Source: Spirochaetales bacterium
Lineage (GTDB): Bacteria > Spirochaetota > Spirochaetia > SZUA-6 > DRHE01
DNA length: 6,475 nt
Reading direction: 5' to 3'
Assembly: GCA_016935715.1 (NCBI GenBank)
Contig: JAFGQJ010000310.1
Coordinates: 1-6,475 of the forward strand
Of this stretch, positions 1 through 4,522 are shown piece after piece. The first letter of the stretch is position 1, and each line of letters opens with the position of its first letter. The position numbers and the translations under genes were made by a program. The notes under the pieces were generated by a model. That model was not told where the DNA came from, searched no databases, and saw nothing but the letters and a program-made list of their open reading frames with translations.

Positions 1-15
1 ACATTAGGAGTGGGC

Positions 16-672
16 ATGAGAAAAAGAACCAGTGTTTTTCTCATCGTTTTCATGAGCTTCCTCCTTAGCGGTGTCCCCCTTCCAGCCCTGGACACGTTCC
101 AGCTGGACGGGGGACTGTTTTTTATCGGCTCCAGGGATCCCCAGAGCGCACCCAGTCCCCTTCTCCCGGCCGCAGGCGTGACTTTTCGATTGCCCAGGAC
201 CGTGGGGATCTTCGACCTGGAATCCTCCCTGCTGCTGACCGGCACCTACTACCAGTACGCCAACGACAGGGCCAGCCCGGCGGAAGAGGAGTTCCGGGAC
301 TACGCGGTTGTTTGCGTTCTGGGAGATTTGCGGCTGTGCTACGGCTTCCTGAAGCGCGATCCCTTCACCCTGGGGGCGGACTTCGGTCTGTCCGCCCTGC
401 TGCGCATCCCGATCCCCCTCGGTGTCTCTGCGGACGCCTCCGAGAATTTCGGCAGTACCCTCGGCTACTTCTACCCTCTGCGCTTTCTCTACCCGGAGAC
501 GGGGATTTTCGGCACGTACAATCTCAGTGAAGACTTCGATCTGAAGCTTTCTCTCCGGGCTTACTGGCCCTTGTATCTGCTGTGGGACAGTGAGGATCTG
601 CCCTTTCCCGAGGGCCTGCTGGTTTCCGGTCTGATCAGCCTGATCTGGCGCCTGCCTCCAAAGGAATCCTGA
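16..672 (+). CDS. Exported protein of unknown function, possible outer-membrane beta-barrel
   Basis: A 218-residue protein that I do not recognise as a named family. Residues 1-24 form a clear Sec signal peptide: a basic start (MRKR), a hydrophobic core to about residue 18, and a likely signal peptidase I site after LPA at 22-24. There is no lipobox cysteine, so it is not a lipoprotein. The mature part has no long hydrophobic helix. It has many short strand-like segments of alternating polar and apolar residues, such as around 118-134, 172-190 and 201-212, with frequent Tyr, Phe and Trp. This suits a small outer-membrane barrel or a periplasmic beta protein. I chose ATG at 16 because TAGGAG at 5-10 lies 5 bases upstream; the in-frame GTG at 10 overlaps that ribosome binding site. 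Its stop is 6 bases from the stop of the convergent symporter gene. The promoter lies outside the window. Confidence 0.72.
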   Translation: MRKRTSVFLIVFMSFLLSGVPLPALDTFQLDGGLFFIGSRDPQSAPSPLLPAAGVTFRLPRTVGIFDLESSLLLTGTYYQYANDRASPAEEEFRDYAVVCVLGDLRLCYGFLKRDPFTLGADFGLSALLRIPIPLGVSADASENFGSTLGYFYPLRFLYPETGIFGTYNLSEDFDLKLSLRAYWPLYLLWDSEDLPFPEGLLVSGLISLIWRLPPKES

Positions 673-678
673 GAGCGG

Positions 679-1905
679 CTAAACGTAATCGTAGACATCG
701 ACCTCTTCGGCTATCTGTTCGTGGCGGGCAACGAGCAGGGAAACGAAGGCCGAGGTCAGCACGTCCAGCAGCGCACCGAAACTGATCAGCAGGGCGGCGA
801 TCGGACGGAAGATCAGGTATCCCTCCTGCAGCCCCCTGCCGTAGATCGCGCAGAGGGTCGACAGCGCCACGTAGGCGCCCAGGCCGGGCACCGAGCCCAG
901 AGTCAGGGAGATGAGCAGGGAGAACAGAAGCGTCCAAAGCACCTGCAAAAAGGTGATCTCCAGGCTCGAGTAGGATTTGAGCACCAGCAGGAAGGTGGCG
1001 CTGGCCACCAGGGCTGTGCCCGCCCGGCCGAAAACGGCAAACAGGGGGTACACAGTCGAGCCGACCCGGCGGGGAACGCCAAGGTTCTCCTTGCCGTGCT
1101 TGGCCAGCATGACCACCGACAGGTAGTTGTCTCCGCTGAAGAAAGCAGTCAGAGCGGGGGCGATCACGGCGTACAGCCACTTGTAGGGATTCTGACGACC
1201 TCCGAGAAAATACAGGAGAAGGGGATACACGGCGAAGATGACCAGGGCGCTGTCGATTCCGATGATGATCAGCATCTGCTTGAACAGGGTCAGCTCGTAC
1301 TGCCTCACGGTCATGACAAAATAGGCGCTGATCACGATCATCGCCAGACCGAACAGCTCGCAGAGCAGCGAATTGATATGGTAGAAGATACGGTTCAGGG
1401 AGTCGGCAAGCTGCACCACCGGGCTGGTGATGCGCAGGTCGAAGGTCAAATTCAACCCCAGGAGAAAGGCGAAAAAGATCAGGGGAAGCATGATGCTGCC
1501 CGGTCCCACCAGAGCCCGGAATAGGTTTTCGGGAAACAGCCCGAGCAGCGTCTCCTTGACTCCGGGAATCTGGATCGCCGACTCCTGCTCCACGATGATG
1601 GGGATGCGCTCCGGACTGAACAGCAGTACGGTAACCATACCGACGATGATGAGAAGCGCGGCAGCCAGCAGCAGATAGAGGATCGTCCTGCCGTAGATCC
1701 TGAAGATCTTCTTCTCCCGCTTCAGCTCGTAGGTACCCGCAGTCAGGGCGAAGAACACGAGGGGAAAGACCACGTAGCGGCCGATCTGGATGAAGAGGCG
1801 ATTGACGAAGGCGAACAACTCCATGGAGCTCTGGGTTTCTGGCAGAAAGATCCCCAGCAGAACTCCCAAGATGCAGCCGATGAGAAGCTTTATCCAAATT
1901 TTCAC
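679..1905 (-). CDS. Divergent dicarboxylate/amino acid:cation symporter family (DAACS, SLC1 fold) transporter
   Basis: A 408-residue polytopic inner-membrane protein, the usual length for the GltP/DctA family, which imports acidic amino acids or C4-dicarboxylates with Na+ or H+. Family landmarks: an N-terminal helix ending in a Pro-rich turn (about 5-22), the TM2-like segment around GRYVVFPLVFFALTAG (42-57), the HP1 region with an FSGDNYLS core (256-263), a TM7-like GRAGT (293-297), the HP2 tip PGLGA (340-344) and a TM8-like segment (377-393). Set by eye against archaeal GltPh, the SSS of HP1 is SGD, NMDGT of TM7 is GRAGT, and TM8 keeps one Asp (D381, the D394 position) but lacks the substrate-binding Arg (T384) and Asn (V388). 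The fold is secure; substrate and coupling ion are not. The start is GTG at 1905-1903, with GAGGAGG 8 bases upstream. It is divergent from galU with its own predicted promoter, so probably monocistronic. It ends with an acidic tail (EEVDVYDYV). Confidence 0.88.
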   Translation of the reverse strand: MKIWIKLLIGCILGVLLGIFLPETQSSMELFAFVNRLFIQIGRYVVFPLVFFALTAGTYELKREKKIFRIYGRTILYLLLAAALLIIVGMVTVLLFSPERIPIIVEQESAIQIPGVKETLLGLFPENLFRALVGPGSIMLPLIFFAFLLGLNLTFDLRITSPVVQLADSLNRIFYHINSLLCELFGLAMIVISAYFVMTVRQYELTLFKQMLIIIGIDSALVIFAVYPLLLYFLGGRQNPYKWLYAVIAPALTAFFSGDNYLSVVMLAKHGKENLGVPRRVGSTVYPLFAVFGRAGTALVASATFLLVLKSYSSLEITFLQVLWTLLFSLLISLTLGSVPGLGAYVALSTLCAIYGRGLQEGYLIFRPIAALLISFGALLDVLTSAFVSLLVARHEQIAEEVDVYDYV

Positions 1906-1938
1906 GAATCACGCCTCCTCGAGGATACTCAACACACG

Positions 1939-1968
1939 AATGTAGCCGAAACTCCGCGTCTTGGTCAA
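1939..1968 (-). promoter_or_regulatory. Predicted sigma70-type promoter of the symporter gene
   Basis: On the minus strand TTGACC (1968-1963, 5 of 6 matches to consensus) is followed after 18 bases by TACATT (1944-1939, 4 of 6). The expected transcript start near 1932 leaves about 25 bases of leader containing GAGGAGG before the GTG at 1905. Predicted from sequence only. Confidence 0.5.
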
Positions 1969-1998
1969 TTGAGGCTGATCCACTCCTCCGTGTATAAT
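1969..1998 (+). promoter_or_regulatory. Predicted sigma70-type promoter of galU
   Basis: A perfect TATAAT at 1993-1998 is preceded, at a spacing of 18 bases, by TTGAGG at 1969-1974 (4 of 6). Transcription would begin near 2005, about 27 bases before the GTG at 2032. The -35 box directly abuts that of the opposing symporter promoter, and the two share the palindrome TCAATTGA at 1965-1972. The promoter position also rules out a galU start upstream of 2005. Confidence 0.6.
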
Positions 1999-2031
1999 CC
2001 CCTGAGCTCCCATCGAGGCAAGGAGGAAGCA

Positions 2032-2892
2032 GTGAAAGGCGTGATACTCGCAGCCGGGTACGGAACCCGGTTCCTGCCGGTGACCAAGACCATTCCCAAG
2101 GAGATGCTCCCGCTGGTCGACAAACCCTCGATCGACTTCATCATCGAGGAGTTCCTGGGCTCGGGAATCGAGGAGATCCTGGTGGTCACCTCCCGGCGCA
2201 AGAAAGCGCTGGAGGATTACCTGGACCGGGAGATCGAGCTGGAATCGATCTTCGGGGCCCAGGGGGCGCAAAGCAGGCTCGAGACCATCCGGCCTCCCAG
2301 GGCCGGGATCTTCTTCGTGCGCCAGCAGGAGATGCTCGGAACCGGCCACGCCCTGATGACGACCCGGCCTTTCGTGGGAGAGGATCCGTTCGTCGTGGCC
2401 TACCCGGACGACCTCCACATCGGCGAGGTCCCACTGGCGAAGCAGCTGATCGACGTGTACAAGCGCACCGGCTGCAGCGTGCTGGCAACGGTATTCGACC
2501 CGCCGGAGGTCCATCGCTACGGTACGATTGCAATTGCCGAGGACGGGCTGCACGTGACCCGGCTGGTGGAGAAGGCCCCTCCGGGCTCGGAACCGAGCAG
2601 GGAGGCTTCCCTGGGACGGTTTCTCTACACCCCCGAGATCTTCCCAGCCCTGGAAGCGGGCTGGAAGAAACACGACCCCTCCGGCGGTGAGTACTTCCAT
2701 ACCGATGCGGTGAATACCCTGGCCGCTCGGGGCAAGGTGGTGTTCAGGCGCTGGGAGGGGGAACGCCTGGACACGGGCAAACCGGATGGCTTTTTCCGCT
2801 CGATCCTGCGCTACGCCCAGAGCGTTCCGGAGCTGAAAGAGGTGTACGACCGATTCGTGGCCGAGCAGGGGGGGGAGCCGGGACGATCGTAG
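2032..2892 (+). CDS. galU: UTP--glucose-1-phosphate uridylyltransferase
   Basis: A cytoplasmic nucleotidyltransferase that makes UDP-glucose and pyrophosphate from UTP and glucose-1-phosphate, supplying glucosyl donors for envelope polysaccharide, glycolipid or osmolyte synthesis. The 286 residues are near the bacterial GalU norm of about 290-300. Motifs in order: AAGYGTRFLPVTK (7-19, nucleotide-binding loop), PKEMLP (22-27) with VDKP (29-32), which separate GalU from RfbA-type thymidylyltransferases, RQQEMLGTGHA (97-107), PDD (125-127, metal site), VEKAP (179-183), GRFLYTPEIF (195-204), HTDAV (223-227) and LDTGKPDGF (246-254). VEKAP instead of VEKP and YFHTDAV instead of the common QLTDAI are mild departures. 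The start is GTG at 2032 because AGGAGG (2021-2026) lies 5 bases upstream; the longer frame to 1969 runs through the promoter. An eight-G run (2868-2875) lies in the last ten codons. The gene converges with the PIN toxin gene, 10 bases away. Confidence 0.95.
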   Translation: MKGVILAAGYGTRFLPVTKTIPKEMLPLVDKPSIDFIIEEFLGSGIEEILVVTSRRKKALEDYLDREIELESIFGAQGAQSRLETIRPPRAGIFFVRQQEMLGTGHALMTTRPFVGEDPFVVAYPDDLHIGEVPLAKQLIDVYKRTGCSVLATVFDPPEVHRYGTIAIAEDGLHVTRLVEKAPPGSEPSREASLGRFLYTPEIFPALEAGWKKHDPSGGEYFHTDAVNTLAARGKVVFRRWEGERLDTGKPDGFFRSILRYAQSVPELKEVYDRFVAEQGGEPGRS

Positions 2893-2914
2893 GCGATCGA
2901 GCTCACCCGATCGT
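2883..2914. repeat. CGATCG-rich inverted repeat at the galU/toxin convergent junction
   Basis: ACGATCG (2883-2889) can pair with CGATCGT (2908-2914) across an 18-base loop that holds a third CGATCG (2894-2899). It spans the last codons and stop of galU and the stop and last codons of the toxin gene. There is no T-run on either side, so it is not a classical intrinsic terminator. It might still affect 3' ends of either transcript, or simply reflect local CGATCG enrichment. Confidence 0.35.
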
Positions 2915-3295
2915 CTCGACGTGGGGATAGTCCAGCATCCTGCGATCGGCTGTGATTATGTGGAGATTGTGTTTTCGTGCCGTAGCCACGATGATGCGAT
3001 CGACGGGATCTCTGTGAGTGTATTCGGGCAGGGAGTAGGCTTCCTCTATTACCTCGAGATCTATGGGCAGGAGCTGCCAGCCGTTGAGCTCGGTATAGTT
3101 CCGGAACCAGCCTTTCCAATGCCTGTCCAGCTTGATCCTGCCCCTCTCCACGGAGCAGGCGATCTCAGCACAGCTGATGACCGACACGAAGATCTCCGAA
3201 TCGGTATGGGACAGGTATTGCCTGCCATCAGCGGATAGTCTTTCCGGCTCGGAGACAGCCCAGAGAATCGCACAGGTATCGAGGAGCAACTTCAT
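2903..3295 (-). CDS. vapC: VapC-type PIN-domain ribonuclease toxin
   Basis: A 130-residue PIN-domain protein, the typical VapC length. These toxins are Mg2+-dependent endoribonucleases that cut tRNA, rRNA or mRNA when not bound by antitoxin. The four acidic positions are present: D6 in LLLDTCAILW, E44 in SCAEIA, D96 in HRDPVDR (D99 also conserved) and D117 in ITADRRML, so the enzyme looks intact. The ATG at 3295 lies 8 bases after the antitoxin stop. The stop itself forms part of TAGGAG, which doubles as the ribosome binding site, so translation of the two is probably coupled. The RNA target cannot be inferred. Confidence 0.92.
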   Translation of the reverse strand: MKLLLDTCAILWAVSEPERLSADGRQYLSHTDSEIFVSVISCAEIACSVERGRIKLDRHWKGWFRNYTELNGWQLLPIDLEVIEEAYSLPEYTHRDPVDRIIVATARKHNLHIITADRRMLDYPHVETIG

Positions 3296-3303
3296 TCGAG
3301 CTC

Positions 3304-3546
3304 CTATTCCTCGATCAGCATCTCCCAGCTGTCGGGGGGAACAAGCGGTTCTGTCAGATCCCCTAGAATCTGCACCGTGCCCCGGCCGCAGCCCAGCCTG
3401 GTTCGGTTCGTGCCTGCCTGATGAATGGGAACCACCCTGGCTATGGGGATATTGTACTTGCGTACCTCGATCTCCTCACCTTGATCAACCAGCGCAAGGT
3501 ACTCGCTGAGCTTGTTCTTGAACTCCGCAATGTTGGCTATCTTCAT
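3304..3546 (-). CDS. Phd/YefM-family antitoxin of the VapC toxin
   Basis: An 80-residue antitoxin directly upstream of the PIN toxin. The N-terminal half has the typical Phd/YefM pattern: ANIAEFKNKLSEYL (4-17), then VDQGEEIEVRKYNIPIARVVP (20-40), the DNA-binding and dimerisation fold. The C-terminal half (about 50-80, with GRGTVQILGDLTEPL and an acidic end) is the flexible part that in this family wraps the toxin. I chose ATG at 3546. The only longer option is TTG at 3564, which lies inside the spacer of the predicted promoter and would add six residues unlike the family. No good ribosome binding site precedes the ATG, and the predicted transcript start is at or next to it, so the message may be leaderless. 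A palindrome just upstream suggests autorepression. The gene starts 21 bases after the glycosyltransferase stop. Confidence 0.88.
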   Translation of the reverse strand: MKIANIAEFKNKLSEYLALVDQGEEIEVRKYNIPIARVVPIHQAGTNRTRLGCGRGTVQILGDLTEPLVPPDSWEMLIEE

Positions 3547-3548
3547 GT

Positions 3549-3559
3549 CTACAATGTAG
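3549..3559. promoter_or_regulatory. Candidate antitoxin operator palindrome
   Basis: CTACAATGTAG (plus strand) is a perfect inverted repeat, five bases each side of one central base. It covers the -10 box of the predicted antitoxin promoter and ends 2 bases before the antitoxin ATG. Phd/YefM antitoxins repress their own operons through short palindromes of this kind; the E. coli YefM site has a TGTACA core, related in composition. The assignment is by position and symmetry only. Confidence 0.5.
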
Positions 3560-3581
3560 TCCAATAATTATTGCCAGTCAA
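3553..3581 (-). promoter_or_regulatory. Predicted promoter of the toxin-antitoxin operon
   Basis: On the minus strand TTGACT (3581-3576, 5 of 6) and TACATT (3558-3553, 4 of 6) are separated by an ideal 17 bases. The -35 box lies inside the last codons of the glycosyltransferase gene, whose stop is at 3570-3568. Transcription would begin close to 3546, the first base of the antitoxin ATG. Confidence 0.55.
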
Positions 3582-4482
3582 GGCTGGATGTCGTTTCCTT
3601 GTCGTAGCGTTGGGCAATCTCGAGGCAGCTCTGCGCCTCCCCGTTCCTGCCCCTCTTCTCACACCCCCGGGCATAGATCCGGCACTTGCGCACCAGCTCC
3701 CGGGCTGCCAGATCGCGCTGCTCCCCCCGGAAGGTACCGGCCTCCAGGTTCAGCTGCAACGCCCTGATCCTGAATATCTCGATCTGCCCGTATCTCTCCG
3801 AGAGCTGGTCCGCGTGCCCGCCCCGCTTGATCACCAGGGGCTCGTCGATGTAGCCCACCGGGCAGCGGGCGGTGACGCGCAGCCACAGCTCGTAGTCCTC
3901 GGCGATCTCCAGGTCCTCGCGGAAGCCGCCGAGCTCCTCGAACAGCTCCCGCCGCATCATGACCGTGGAGGGCCCGATGATGCACTTCTTCAGGGCGTCG
4001 GCAAAGATGGTTCCGGAGCGCCCGTGCCTCTGCCCGGCCTGGGACACGATCTTCTGCCCCCGCTGCCAGATCTCCCGGGTATGGCAGATTCGGATGTCCG
4101 GGTGCTCCTGGAAGAAGGCGATCTGCCGGGCCAGCTTGTCCGGCTTCCACAGGTCGTCGGAGTCGAGAAAGGCGAGGTATTCGCCGCGGGCGAGGCGGGC
4201 GCCGGCGTTGCGCACCTTGCCCGGCATCCCACAGTGAGACAGCGGCAGGTACCGGAAGCTGCCCGGATGCTCGGTCGCCAGCCGCCGGCACCACCCGGCC
4301 GTGCCGTCGTCGGAGCCGTCATCCACGACCACGAGCTCCAGCGAAGAATGCGTCTGCTTCAGGACGGAGAAGACCGCCTCCCTCAGCATGGGGAGGCGGT
4401 TGTATGTCGGAACGATCGCAGTGATGCGGGCATCCGGATTTGCGCCTGCCAACGGTCGCCGGTACGGATCAGCCATCCGCAC
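3568..4482 (-). CDS. Family 2 (GT-A fold) glycosyltransferase
   Basis: A 304-residue soluble GT2-type enzyme that transfers a sugar from a nucleotide-sugar donor, probably for surface polysaccharide or glycan assembly on the cytoplasmic face. Motifs: VPTYNR (24-29), VVVDDGSDDGT (51-61, nucleotide binding), RNAGARLARGEYLAFLDSDD (91-110) ending in the metal-binding DxD-like DSDD (107-110), then GPSTVMMRR (170-178), GGFRED (185-190) and EDYELWLR (195-202), which carries the likely catalytic acidic pair. Residues 255-295 look helical and Arg/Cys-rich. There is no membrane segment. Acceptor and donor are not predictable; UDP-glucose from the nearby galU is possible. The start is uncertain: GTG at 4482 or ATG at 4476, two codons later. 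Neither has a clear ribosome binding site and a hairpin (4485-4511) lies directly upstream. The 40-base gap from the lipoprotein gene suggests cotranscription with it. Confidence 0.88.
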   Translation of the reverse strand: MRMADPYRRPLAGANPDARITAIVPTYNRLPMLREAVFSVLKQTHSSLELVVVDDGSDDGTAGWCRRLATEHPGSFRYLPLSHCGMPGKVRNAGARLARGEYLAFLDSDDLWKPDKLARQIAFFQEHPDIRICHTREIWQRGQKIVSQAGQRHGRSGTIFADALKKCIIGPSTVMMRRELFEELGGFREDLEIAEDYELWLRVTARCPVGYIDEPLVIKRGGHADQLSERYGQIEIFRIRALQLNLEAGTFRGEQRDLAARELVRKCRIYARGCEKRGRNGEAQSCLEIAQRYDKETTSSLDWQ

Positions 4483-4484
4483 CG

Positions 4485-4511
4485 GCAGTTTTCCGGATTC
4501 CCGGCAACTGC
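4485..4511 (-). other. RNA hairpin in the leader of the glycosyltransferase gene
   Basis: Read on the minus strand, GCAGTT (4511-4506) pairs with AACTGC (4490-4485), and inside it CCGG pairs with CCGG around a GAAT tetraloop, with a small 1x2 internal loop between the two stems. It begins 11 bases after the lipoprotein stop and ends 2 bases before the GTG start. No U-run follows, so a normal intrinsic terminator is unlikely. Confidence 0.45.
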
Positions 4512-4522
4512 TTCATGGCTGG

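Noticed and set aside
661..700. Bidirectional terminator between the first two convergent genes
   Set aside because: Only 6 bases separate the stops, and I see no stem with a T-run on either strand.
721..1524. Plus-strand open frame antisense to the symporter
   Set aside because: The Gln/Gly/His-rich composition is typical of the complement of a hydrophobic membrane protein gene.
635..1912. Minus-strand open frame (425 codons) in another frame over the symporter
   Set aside because: It has the Arg/Pro-rich composition of an out-of-frame reading, while the other frame gives a clear membrane transporter with a good ribosome binding site.
1969..2031. Longer galU start at 1969
   Set aside because: The extra 21 codons run through the predicted promoter, and the family N-terminus begins at the GTG at 2032, which has a strong AGGAGG.
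1909..2700. Minus-strand open frame antisense to galU
   Set aside because: It overlaps a gene with complete GalU motifs and would have to be read through the divergent promoter region; no domain is visible.
3547..3564. Antitoxin start at TTG 3564
   Set aside because: It lies inside the promoter spacer and operator, and adds residues not typical of the Phd/YefM N-terminus.
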